A stretch of 64,000 nucleotides of DNA. It comes from Halostagnicola kamekurae (GTDB lineage Archaea > Halobacteriota > Halobacteria > Halobacteriales > Natrialbaceae). A program made the translations under genes and the position numbers. This document shows positions 38,694 to 46,973 of the stretch, piece by piece. Below the pieces are notes generated by a model. The model was not told the DNA's origin. It searched no databases and saw only the letters and a list, made by a program, of their open reading frames with translations. Position 1 is the stretch's first letter, and each line of letters opens with the position of its first letter. The stretch covers positions 402,895 to 466,894 of the forward strand of contig NZ_FOZS01000004.1 of the NCBI RefSeq assembly GCF_900116205.1, given 5' to 3'.

Positions 38694-39803
38694 ATGACGC
38701 TGCGCGTCGGGTTCATCGGCTACGGCTTCATGGGACAGGCCCACGCGAACGCGCTGGCCCGCCTCCCGATGTTCTTTCCCGAGGCGCCCGAGACGGAGCG
38801 ACACGTCCTCTGTGGGCGCAACGAGGAACGCGTCGCCGCTGCCGCCGATCGGTTCGGGTTCTCCCACACGACCGACGACTGGGAGACGCTCGTCCACGAG
38901 GTGGACGTCCTCTACAACCTCGGTCCGAACGACCTGCACGCCGAACCGACGATCGCGGCCCTCGAGAACGACGTTCACGTCCTCTGTGAGAAACCGCTCG
39001 CGAAGAGCCTCGAGAGCGCAGAGCGGATGGTCGAAGCCGCAGGTGAGAGCGACGCCGTCGCCGCGTGCGCGTTCAACTACCGGTACGTCCCAGCGCTTCG
39101 GCTGGCGAAGGAGTTGATCGAGCAGGGTGCACTCGGGCAGATCCGCCACGTTCGCGGAACTTATCTCGTCGACTGGCAGGCCAACCCGGATCATCCGTGG
39201 GTCTGGCGCAATAACGCCGATCGGGCAGGGTACGGCCAGGTCGGTGACGTGGGCTCGCACACGATCGATCTCGCTCGCTGGCTCGTCGGGGAGATCACCG
39301 ACGTCAGCGGACGACTCGCGACGCTGGTCGACGAACGGCCCACATCCGACGGCGAGGGCACGCGACCGGTGACGACCGACGACATCTATCTCGCGACGGC
39401 GTCGTTCGAATCGGGTGCGGTCGGCGTCTTCGACGGCTCGAGCGTGGCGTCTGGCCACAAGGCGACCAACGCGATCGAAATTATCGGCTCCGAGGGCGCG
39501 GTTCGATTCGACCTCGAGCGGCTCAACGAACTCGAGGTGTACGACGCCGATCGACGGGGCTACGAGCGGATCGTGGTCACCGACGAGGACGATCCGTACG
39601 GCCACCGCTGGTGGCCGGCCGGTCACACGATCGGCTGGGAACACACGGTCGTCCACGAGAACTACGAGTTCCTGCGTGCGATCGACGGCGAGAGCGACAA
39701 TATCGTCTCCTTCGAATCGGCGTTGACGGTACAGCGGATCATCGACGCAATCGTCCAGAGTGACGATCGAGGCGAGCGAGTCGCGCTCGAGACCGAGACC
39801 TGA
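38694..39803 (+). CDS. Gfo/Idh/MocA family dehydrogenase (B)
   Basis: A 369-residue NAD(P)-dependent oxidoreductase of the same superfamily as its divergent neighbour but a different branch. The Rossmann loop GFIGYGFMGQAH is at 6-17, EKP at E99-K100-P101. The catalytic DVGSHTIDLARW segment holds the His near residue 188. NADPH or NAD choice is not clear. Such enzymes oxidise inositol, glucose or amino-sugars. Confidence 0.87.
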   Translation: MTLRVGFIGYGFMGQAHANALARLPMFFPEAPETERHVLCGRNEERVAAAADRFGFSHTTDDWETLVHEVDVLYNLGPNDLHAEPTIAALENDVHVLCEKPLAKSLESAERMVEAAGESDAVAACAFNYRYVPALRLAKELIEQGALGQIRHVRGTYLVDWQANPDHPWVWRNNADRAGYGQVGDVGSHTIDLARWLVGEITDVSGRLATLVDERPTSDGEGTRPVTTDDIYLATASFESGAVGVFDGSSVASGHKATNAIEIIGSEGAVRFDLERLNELEVYDADRRGYERIVVTDEDDPYGHRWWPAGHTIGWEHTVVHENYEFLRAIDGESDNIVSFESALTVQRIIDAIVQSDDRGERVALETET

Positions 39804-39986
39804 TCGTACCGGCAGTACAGACGAACAGGCCGGTCAGGAAAAATCGTCGTCATACCCGAAGACGCGCGCCGTCACGTCAATCGTCGATCACTCGGGTGCC
39901 GATCAACACTGACGCGGTCGTCGCTCGGTTCGCGGGAACAAATCCGCTTTCGCAGTCGGTGTGTCTTCCGACCGCCGAGACTACAC

Positions 39987-40790
39987 TTACGCACCCGTCG
40001 CGTCGTTCCAGTGATCGATGTTGCGCTTCGCGTGGACGAGCCTGTCGTTGCGCTCGTTCTCGATTTCGATCGTGATCTGTCCGTCGTACCCGATCTGCTC
40101 GAGCGCCGCGTCGACGGCCTCGAAGTCGATGACGCCTGCGCCGAGGTCGACGAACGACGTCAGGAACACGAAGAGGCTGTCGTACTGAACGTTGCCCGCC
40201 GAGAGGGTATCGACGTGGTCCTGAAAGTCGACAGTGGGGTCGATGTCTTTGAGGTGAACGTAGGCGATGTCGTCTGCGAATCGGGAGATGCCGTCGATGA
40301 CGTCGCCGTAGGGCTGGTAGTGTGCCGTGTCGTACAGGAGTTCGAGGTTGTCGGGCGCGCGCTCGAGCCAGTGTGCGATTTCGTCGGGACTTTCGACGTG
40401 GGACGCGCCGTGGTGGTGGAGGACGGGCGTCACGCCGGCGTCGGCGGCGGCCGTGCAAATTCGATCGAGCCAGTCGTCGAACGTCTCGTTGGTCTCCTGT
40501 CCGCGAGGCGGCGGCAGGATTCCCAGGAACCGCGCGTCGAGCTCCGCGGCGATGGCCGCGCCGTCGACCGCCGCCTCGACGTCTTCCTCGTTGTTGAGCC
40601 AGCCGGCCATGACACAGTAGATATCGAGACCGTATTCCTCGAGCGACGATTGCAGCGAATCGACGCCCATGTATTCGACTTTCCCGAGACCAATCTCGAC
40701 GCCGTCGTACCGACAGGCGGCGAAATCACCGAGACCCTCGGACAGTACCTCCGCTGGATCGTACATGATGGTCGTGTATCCTACGCCCAT
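39987..40790 (-). CDS. IolE-like sugar phosphate isomerase/epimerase (TIM barrel), copy 1
   Basis: A 267-residue xylose-isomerase-like TIM-barrel protein, the family of inosose dehydratase (IolE) and sugar epimerases. Metal-site residues visible include E in YDGVEIG, H in HHHGASH, D and H in YDTAHY, H in YVHLKD and E in IEIENE. The HHHG at the position often held by Glu is notable. It opens MGVGYTTIMYD, as does copy 2 at 50832. The start is fixed by a TATA box at 40813-40820. Dehydratase or epimerase cannot be told apart here. Confidence 0.83.
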   Translation of the reverse strand: MGVGYTTIMYDPAEVLSEGLGDFAACRYDGVEIGLGKVEYMGVDSLQSSLEEYGLDIYCVMAGWLNNEEDVEAAVDGAAIAAELDARFLGILPPPRGQETNETFDDWLDRICTAAADAGVTPVLHHHGASHVESPDEIAHWLERAPDNLELLYDTAHYQPYGDVIDGISRFADDIAYVHLKDIDPTVDFQDHVDTLSAGNVQYDSLFVFLTSFVDLGAGVIDFEAVDAALEQIGYDGQITIEIENERNDRLVHAKRNIDHWNDATGA

Positions 40791-40812
40791 ACAGTGTGAG
40801 TGAGTGGACGGA

Positions 40813-40820
40813 CAATAAAT
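40813..40820 (-). promoter_or_regulatory. TATA element of IolE-like copy 1
   Basis: Forward CAATAAAT (minus ATTTATTG) lies 23-30 bases before ATG 40790 and supports a leaderless mRNA. Confidence 0.6.
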
Positions 40821-40887
40821 GGTGTGGTTCGGTGACGAATCACGTGACTGTATGCCAGCGAAACGAGAACGCGCCGTGGCCCGCCTC

Positions 40888-42042
40888 TTACACTTCGATG
40901 AGAACTTTCCCGTCGACACGCTTTGCGGCCTGCTCGATCGCTGCGTCGGCGTCAGAGAGATCGAATGTCGAGGTGATGATCGGTCGGTTATCGAGTTGGC
41001 CGGCGGCCATCAGCCGAATCACTCGAGGGTAGATCTGCTGTCCGGTGTGGCCCTCCGATCCGTAGAGTTGGGCACTGCTTCCCTGGAGCTTCCGCAACGC
41101 GATATCGGGATCGGAGCCAGCGTTGCTGATGTGGACCACGTTCGCATTCTCGGCGAGCGTTTCCTGGATAGCCGGATAGGTCTGTGCGACCGCGCCGGCC
41201 GTTTCGACGTGAACGTCTGCTCCTTCGCCGTTCGTAATCGACGCGACCGTCTCGACCGGATCGCGTTCGATCGGGTTATAGACGTGGTCGTACCCGAGCT
41301 CTCGAGCGACCGCGCGTCGTTCGTCGGCGGGTTCGAACGCGATCACTTCGCCCGCGCCCGCGGCTCTCGAGACGTTCATCCCGGTGAGACCGATCGGTCC
41401 GGCCCCGTGGTAGACGTGATAGTCGCCCGGCAAAATCCCCTCGGCGCGGGCGAACAGGCCGTGGTACGTGATGGTGCTCGGTTCGATCGTCGCGGCGGCG
41501 CGGAGGGCCTCGTCCTCGGTTTCGAACTCGTCTCGAAGCCTCGAGACGTCCCAGCACAGTTTCTCGGGGACGGCCACGTACTCCGCGAACGCGCCGGGAA
41601 CGGTAAAGCCGACCTGCTCGAAGTTCTCGCAGTGGCCGTTGAACCCCTGTCGACACATGTTACAGCGCCCGCAGTAGTCGGTCACCTCCGCGGTGACGAG
41701 TTCGCCGCCCTCGAAGAGCGACACGTCGTCACCGGTCTCGACGACTTCGCCGGCGAACTCGTGACCGGTCACGTTCGGGAGCCGGAGGTACGCGGAGTAG
41801 TGGACGTAGCCATCGTCGTCCGTCTCGAGCATCGAAACGTCGCTCCCGCAGATACCCGCGTATCGAACGCGAACGAGCACTTCGTCGTCGTCGGGCGTCG
41901 GTCGCTCCCGCTCGGTCACTCGGAGTTCGGGGTCGCGCCAGACCTGCGAGGCGTTCATCGCCTTCTTCGATTCGCGTTCGACCGCAGAAACGTCGTACGA
42001 TGCTCGTGGCTCCCAGGTTGCATCCACTACAAGCGATTGCAT
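40888..42042 (-). CDS. Zinc-dependent medium-chain dehydrogenase (scyllo-inosose 3-dehydrogenase-like)
   Basis: A 384-residue NAD(P)-dependent polyol dehydrogenase. The catalytic zinc region is ICGSDVSM and GHEFAGEV, and the structural zinc loop is DYCGRCNMCRQGFNGHC with four cysteines. The Rossmann motif GAGPIGLTG is near residue 215. The N-terminal 30 residues before the core are longer than usual, as in a branch annotated scyllo-inosose 3-dehydrogenase; that label is from memory of the family. TATA at 42065-42075 supports the start. The next gene downstream is IolE-like copy 1. Confidence 0.85.
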   Translation of the reverse strand: MQSLVVDATWEPRASYDVSAVERESKKAMNASQVWRDPELRVTERERPTPDDDEVLVRVRYAGICGSDVSMLETDDDGYVHYSAYLRLPNVTGHEFAGEVVETGDDVSLFEGGELVTAEVTDYCGRCNMCRQGFNGHCENFEQVGFTVPGAFAEYVAVPEKLCWDVSRLRDEFETEDEALRAAATIEPSTITYHGLFARAEGILPGDYHVYHGAGPIGLTGMNVSRAAGAGEVIAFEPADERRAVARELGYDHVYNPIERDPVETVASITNGEGADVHVETAGAVAQTYPAIQETLAENANVVHISNAGSDPDIALRKLQGSSAQLYGSEGHTGQQIYPRVIRLMAAGQLDNRPIITSTFDLSDADAAIEQAAKRVDGKVLIEV

Positions 42043-42064
42043 ACCATGGCATTTAGCCGCATCC

Positions 42065-42075
42065 GATATAATAAT
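42065..42075 (-). promoter_or_regulatory. TATA element of the MDR dehydrogenase gene
   Basis: GATATAATAAT lies 23-33 bases before ATG 42042 on the minus strand. Confidence 0.6.
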
Positions 42076-42146
42076 ACCGAAGTCGGGGACCCCGTCGGGT
42101 GTGAAACTGAGCTTTGATCCGACGAAACCTGGCGAAACCGGGGAAG

Positions 42147-43889
42147 TCAGTCGTCCGCTTCGAGGTCGGCGAGATCCCACTCGCCGGTGATGATCGCACC
42201 CGAGTCGGCGTCGTCCGGTTTGACGACGGCTTCGACGAACGCCGGCCCGTCGTACTCGATCGCTTCTTCGAGGGTCGAACTGAGGTTTTCGGGTTTGACG
42301 ACGCGTTCGGCGAATCCGACGCTGAACGCCTCGGCCATCTTGACGAAGTCGACGTCGTCGTCGGTGTCGAACTCCGTGTTGAGCACGCGATCCCAGCCGT
42401 ACTTGTCGACCTGCAGGTTCCGGATCGACTTCCAACCGTTGTTGTTGACCACGAACCAGGTCACGTCGATGTCGTGTTCGACCGCACAGGCCATTTCCTG
42501 ATTACACATCAGAAAGCTCCCGTCGCCCTCGATGTCGACGACCGGTCGATCGGGTTCCGCGAGTTTTGCACCGATCGCGGCGGAGACGCCGAAGCCCATC
42601 GTCGAAAACCCGCCACAGGAGACGTTCGTCTGCGGATCGTAGACGGGAAACTCCGGGTTCGTGATCTCCTGCGGTTGGCCCGCACTCGAGACGATTATTC
42701 CCTCTCTGGGCAGCGCATCCCGAAGGCTCGAGAGCGCGCGCGGGATGCTCATGGGAACGTCGTTCGTGTGACGGCTTTCGACCCGTTCCTGCCAGTCGGC
42801 CCACAGGCGCTGGATCTCGTCGTAGTAGTCGTTGCCTTCGGTCGAAACCTCGTCGATGCGGTCGGAGACGCCGTCGTACAGCTGGTCGGTGACGACCTTG
42901 GCGTCGCCGAGGATACCGACTTCGACGGGATAGTTCTTGCCGATCTCCGTGTTATCGATGTCGACGTGGATGAGCTTGCTCGGCGGAATCTCGAAGCTGA
43001 CCCCCTGTTCGAACGACGAGGTGTGGAGGTCGGAGAACCGACAGCCGATCCCGAGGACAACGTCCGCGTTACTCGCGAGTTCGTTGCCCGCCGAAGAGCC
43101 GATCCAGCCCGCGTATCCGACGAAGAGGTCGTGATCTTCGGGGATGATCCCCTTCGCCTGGAAGGTCGGAATGACGGGGGCTTTCAGATGCTCGGCGAGC
43201 GCCTGCACTTCGTCCCAGGCCTCGCCGAGCATACAGCCGCCGCCGGGGACGATCACGGGCCGATCGGCGTCGGCGAGCAGGTCGGCGGCCTCCGCTATCG
43301 AGTCGGGGTCGCCGCCGGGGCGACTGTGCGTGCGCGTCTCCGCGGGGTCAGGAATTTCTACGTCCGCTGCAGCCCCTTGAACGTCCATCGGAACGTCGAC
43401 GTGGACCGGGCCCGGGCGACCCGTTACGGCGATCTGGAACGCCCGCCGTAACACTCGAGGGAGCCGTTCGACGTCCTGGACGACGAAGCTTCGTTTCGTG
43501 ACCGGTTCCATGACGCTGGGGAAGTCGCCGGGCTTCTGTCGATCGAGTTCCTGCAAGATCCCCTGTCCGTACTCGTGTGTCTGTGGCGCGCCGGTGAAGA
43601 TGACCATCGGGATCGAGTCGACGTACGCGGTCGCGGCACCGGTGACGGTATTGGTCGCGCCGGGACCGATCGACGTAAAGACCGCGAGCGGGTCGCCGGA
43701 CGCGCGGGCGTAGCCGTCCGCGAGGTGGGTCGCCCCCTGTTCGTGTCGCGGCTGAATTACCTCGACGGTCGAATCGTTGAACGCGTCGAGCAGGTTCGTG
43801 CTTCCGTGGCCGGGAATCCCGACCAGGTACTCGACGCCCTCCGCTTCCAGATACTTGGCGATGATCTCTCCGCCAGTCAATTTGGGCAT
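42147..43889 (-). CDS. ThDP-dependent enzyme, IolD/acetolactate-synthase-like
   Basis: A 580-residue thiamine-diphosphate enzyme with the three-domain layout of acetolactate synthase and the ring-opening hydrolase IolD. Catalytic E50 lies in PRHEQGATHLADGYAR, which activates the cofactor. The ThDP-Mg motif runs from GDGSFLMCNQE to VVNNNGW near 455-485. No regulatory small subunit gene is near, which argues against branched-chain biosynthesis. With IolE-like and MmsA-like genes nearby, cleavage of a cyclic or linear diketone is a reasonable guess. The start is set by TATA 43914-43922. Confidence 0.85.
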   Translation of the reverse strand: MPKLTGGEIIAKYLEAEGVEYLVGIPGHGSTNLLDAFNDSTVEVIQPRHEQGATHLADGYARASGDPLAVFTSIGPGATNTVTGAATAYVDSIPMVIFTGAPQTHEYGQGILQELDRQKPGDFPSVMEPVTKRSFVVQDVERLPRVLRRAFQIAVTGRPGPVHVDVPMDVQGAAADVEIPDPAETRTHSRPGGDPDSIAEAADLLADADRPVIVPGGGCMLGEAWDEVQALAEHLKAPVIPTFQAKGIIPEDHDLFVGYAGWIGSSAGNELASNADVVLGIGCRFSDLHTSSFEQGVSFEIPPSKLIHVDIDNTEIGKNYPVEVGILGDAKVVTDQLYDGVSDRIDEVSTEGNDYYDEIQRLWADWQERVESRHTNDVPMSIPRALSSLRDALPREGIIVSSAGQPQEITNPEFPVYDPQTNVSCGGFSTMGFGVSAAIGAKLAEPDRPVVDIEGDGSFLMCNQEMACAVEHDIDVTWFVVNNNGWKSIRNLQVDKYGWDRVLNTEFDTDDDVDFVKMAEAFSVGFAERVVKPENLSSTLEEAIEYDGPAFVEAVVKPDDADSGAIITGEWDLADLEADD

Positions 43890-43913
43890 ACTGCATGGAT
43901 TGGTACGGTGTGA

Positions 43914-43922
43914 CATAAATAT
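43914..43922 (-). promoter_or_regulatory. TATA element of the ThDP enzyme gene
   Basis: Forward CATAAATAT lies 25-33 bases before ATG 43889 and selects it over the ATG at 43928. Confidence 0.6.
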
Positions 43923-44082
43923 TGGCACTCGCCTCGTGGCTGAAACGCACAGTCACTATCGAGTCGCCGCTCGAGAAGACGGGACAACACCACCGCAGGG
44001 GAACGAACGGCAGGGACAGGATAGAAGCGACAGCACCCAGACGAATGGGATGGGACAGGACAGGAGCCAGATCGATCGGCGA

Positions 44083-45102
44083 CTACAACGACGGAATCAC
44101 CTCGTCGTTCATCACTTCGAACAGCCGTTCGGGCTCCGGGCTGGTGTTCCCGACCGCGATTCGATCGAACCCCATCTCAGCGTACTCCTCGAGCTGGGCC
44201 GCGATCGTGGACGGGTCGTCCGCGATGAGGAACTTCTCCTCGACTTCTTCGCGGGTCGCTTTCTCGCCTTCGGCCTCGATCTCCCTCGGGTCGGCCATCG
44301 CCCGGTCGAAGACGTTCTGGGTCGTCGCCCACCACGGGCGCGTCGCCGCGAGCGCTCGCTTGTAGTTTGGGTCGTACGACGCCGTCACGAGTAGGGTCGT
44401 TTCGATCGCGTCCGGATCATTCCCCTCCTCCTCGGCGTATCGACGGATCGCGGGATAGAGCCGATCCGTGAACTCAGAACCTTTCTTGACTGTGATGAAC
44501 CCGTCGGCGTACCGGGCCGCGAGACGAGCGGTACTCGGTCCGTTCGCGGCGATGTGGATCTCCGGCGATTCGTCGGACATCGTGTACAGGTTCGCTTCGT
44601 CGAGGTCGAAGCGCTCTCCCTGGTACGTGACGAACCCCTCTTCGTCGATCTGATCGCGGACGCCGTCGCCGAGCCACTCGTCGTCGCCCCAGAGGGCACG
44701 TATGATTTCGAGCGATTCCTCGAGCCGATCGCGGCGCTCGGGGTACTCGGGCCAGTCGAAGCCGAGCGGCGTCTCGTTCATCGCCTCGCCGGTCGAGAGC
44801 CCGAGCAACACGCGATCGTCGTGGAGGTGTTGCAGCGTGGCAAAGGCCTGGGCTATCATCCCGGGGTGATAGTGGCCGGTCGCCGGCGTCACGCACGTTC
44901 CGATCGGCCCGTCGAACCGTTCCGTCGCGGCACCGAGCCAGGACCACGCGAATCCCGACTCCGCCTCGGTGTGAAACCAGGGATGGAAGTGATCCGAGGT
45001 CCAGACCGTCTCGTAGCCGCCGTCGGTGGCCCGTTCCCCGTACTCCAGCAGCGTCGACGGGTCGTACTGCTCCTGATGCGCCATGTAATCGATTCGAACC
45101 AT
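44083..45102 (-). CDS. F420-dependent LLM-class oxidoreductase (glucose-6-phosphate dehydrogenase-like)
   Basis: A 339-residue luciferase-like TIM barrel that uses coenzyme F420. It resembles the FGD branch: SDHFHPW (36-42) supplies the active-site His and Trp, and GLSTGEAMNE (near 101-110) the Glu. FGD enzymes oxidise sugar C1 hydroxyls with F420, so this may oxidise a sugar or polyol of the island. The start is ATG 45102; ten further residues to ATG 45132 are unlike the family. Just upstream is a 10-bp palindrome GTCACGTGAC (45104-45113). Confidence 0.83.
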   Translation of the reverse strand: MVRIDYMAHQEQYDPSTLLEYGERATDGGYETVWTSDHFHPWFHTEAESGFAWSWLGAATERFDGPIGTCVTPATGHYHPGMIAQAFATLQHLHDDRVLLGLSTGEAMNETPLGFDWPEYPERRDRLEESLEIIRALWGDDEWLGDGVRDQIDEEGFVTYQGERFDLDEANLYTMSDESPEIHIAANGPSTARLAARYADGFITVKKGSEFTDRLYPAIRRYAEEEGNDPDAIETTLLVTASYDPNYKRALAATRPWWATTQNVFDRAMADPREIEAEGEKATREEVEEKFLIADDPSTIAAQLEEYAEMGFDRIAVGNTSPEPERLFEVMNDEVIPSL

Positions 45103-45249
45103 CGTCACGTGACAGTACGGACGACCGTGCATTAGGTTTTATGTTCGAAAATCAACTTCTCGAGCGAAGCAGACGACCCGTGTCGGAGTCGATGACCAAC
45201 GACCACGGGGACTCAGTGCTAAAACAGTCGAACCGGGTGCGGTGAGGTG

Positions 45250-46488
45250 TCAGTCTCGAGTCTTTCGATGTTTCTCGACGACATCCCAGTCGAGTTCGAT
45301 GCCGAGGCCCGGTTCGTCGGGAACGGTAAGCCGCCCGTTCTGGATGAGCGGTTCGTCCCGCGCGACGAGATCGTCCCACCACGGGACTTCGCGGGCGTGA
45401 TACTCGAGGGCGACGAAGTTCGGCACCGTCGCGCCGACGTGGGCGGTCGCGACGGTCGCGACCGGGCTGCCGATGTTGTGGGGTATCAATGCCTGATAGT
45501 AGGCTTCCGCCATGTCCGCGATCTTCTTGGTCTCCGCGATGCCGCCGGTCTTTGGCACGTCGGGCGCGAGGAAGTCGACCGCCTGGTCCTCGATGAGGTC
45601 GCGGAATCCGTGACGGCCGTAGCGGTTCTCCCCGGTCAGTAACGTCACGTCGGTCGATCGCTTTAGCTCCCGCATCGCGTCGGTGTTCTCCGGGGGAAGC
45701 GGGTCTTCGATCCAGGCGAGATCGTAGGGCTCGATGGCCCGGCACAGCCGTTCGGCCGTTTCGGGACTGAAGTTCCAGTGGAGGTCGACCGCGACTTCGG
45801 CGTCGGTGCCGACCTCCTCGGTGACCGCCTCGACGACCGATCGCTTGTGCTCGATCTCCGGCGGATCGAAGTGTCTCGAGAGCGTGTCGATGTCCCGACC
45901 GGACGGGACATCGAGGTCGAACTTGACGGCGTCGAAACCGTCCTCGACCGCCAATCGGGCGGCCCGCGCGTACGCCTCCGGCTCGTAGGTCGTCTCCTCC
46001 TGGCCCTCCTCGGCCGAGGACACCATCGCCTCCCCCGCGTGACAGTCGGCGTAGACGCGGACTTCCTCTCGCGTCTTCCCGCCGAGGAGCTGGTAGACCG
46101 GTTGGTCGAGTATTTTCCCCGCCGCGTCCCAGAGTGCGATTTCGATACCGCTTATGGCGATTGTTCCGACGCCCCACTGCGAGCCCCGACCGGAGAGGCT
46201 CTCGCGCATGAGGTTGTAGAGCCGTTCGACGTCGAGCGGGTTCTCGCCGACGAGTACGGGCCGAAGGTAGTCCGTGACGATTTCGTGGACACCCGGCGAG
46301 GGGTAGGCCTCGCCGATGCCGGTCACGCCCCGATCGGTTTCGAGCGTGACGATCGTCCACGGGAAGTTACCGTCGATGACGAACGAATCGACGTCCGTGA
46401 TTTCCGCCGTCGGTCCGTCTCGGTGGGGCGTCTCGTCGAAATCTGTCCACATCGTCGCCGCGAGCGTGGATGCGAAGTCCTCGTACAT
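45250..46488 (-). CDS. Mandelate racemase/enolase superfamily acid-sugar dehydratase
   Basis: A 412-residue enzyme of the galactonate/mannonate dehydratase type. The catalytic Lys is in AVKFDLD near residue 189. Mg ligands are Asp in VAVDLHWN (near 232), Glu in WIEDPLP (near 258) and Glu in TGENRYG (near 285). The general base His is in IPHNIGSP near 332. It removes water from a sugar acid to give a 2-keto-3-deoxy acid. An alternative start lies 12 codons in (46452). Precise substrate is not predictable. Confidence 0.87.
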   Translation of the reverse strand: MYEDFASTLAATMWTDFDETPHRDGPTAEITDVDSFVIDGNFPWTIVTLETDRGVTGIGEAYPSPGVHEIVTDYLRPVLVGENPLDVERLYNLMRESLSGRGSQWGVGTIAISGIEIALWDAAGKILDQPVYQLLGGKTREEVRVYADCHAGEAMVSSAEEGQEETTYEPEAYARAARLAVEDGFDAVKFDLDVPSGRDIDTLSRHFDPPEIEHKRSVVEAVTEEVGTDAEVAVDLHWNFSPETAERLCRAIEPYDLAWIEDPLPPENTDAMRELKRSTDVTLLTGENRYGRHGFRDLIEDQAVDFLAPDVPKTGGIAETKKIADMAEAYYQALIPHNIGSPVATVATAHVGATVPNFVALEYHAREVPWWDDLVARDEPLIQNGRLTVPDEPGLGIELDWDVVEKHRKTRD

Positions 46489-46973
46489 AGCTGTGAGTTA
46501 GGGTGTGTTCCGTCGATCTGCGATCGATCTCGAGCGGTTCGATCCGGTGGGTCGAACCGTTCCGCCGCGCGGCCGTGTTTCCGACCGATCGCTCGACGCG
46601 TCGGTCTCCGTGCGGCCGACACGGGCCAGTGCGACTCGCTTCGAACGCCGCGATGGTGCAGCACAGCGTGGGACGTTCGGATCGCAACCGGTGTCAGCGA
46701 GTCGCATTACCAAATCGATTGGGGAGACACCTGTTATAACTTCCGGTGGCGACGAATGCCGTGATCGCTTCGGTGGCTCCGCAGTCGCGGTCCGCTGGCG
46801 AGAAGAACGACTCGACGGTGTCAGGACGACGGAGGCGATCGATTCGCAGGCGACAAGACGCGGAATTCGCAGGCGACAAGACGTGTGACTCACAGATGCC
46901 AAGACGAAGGAGTCACAGACGCCAAGATGCAGGGTTCACAGACGCCGAGACGTGGGAAGGCGAGGCTCGAGGA
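46489..46973. other. Intergenic region with 23-bp tandem repeats
   Basis: 485 bases between the mmsA stop and the dehydratase start, both on the minus strand. It contains five tandem repeats at 46843-46957 and a TTATAA element at about 46733-46738. The overlapping frames are Arg/Ser-rich and no gene is called. Confidence 0.5.
46843..46957. repeat. Five imperfect tandem repeats of 23 bp
   Basis: Unit cores start at 46843, 46866, 46889, 46912 and 46935, exactly 23 bases apart. The first two cores are TTCGCAGGCGACAAGACG. Later ones drift, for example TTCACAGACGCCGAGACG. They begin 17 bases after the mmsA stop, read along the minus strand. Two helical turns per unit would suit an arrayed protein site. 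Confidence 0.75.

Noticed and set aside
45152..46360. 402-codon frame overlapping the acid-sugar dehydratase
   Set aside because: Arg-rich shadow in another frame on the same strand as the real gene, no motifs.
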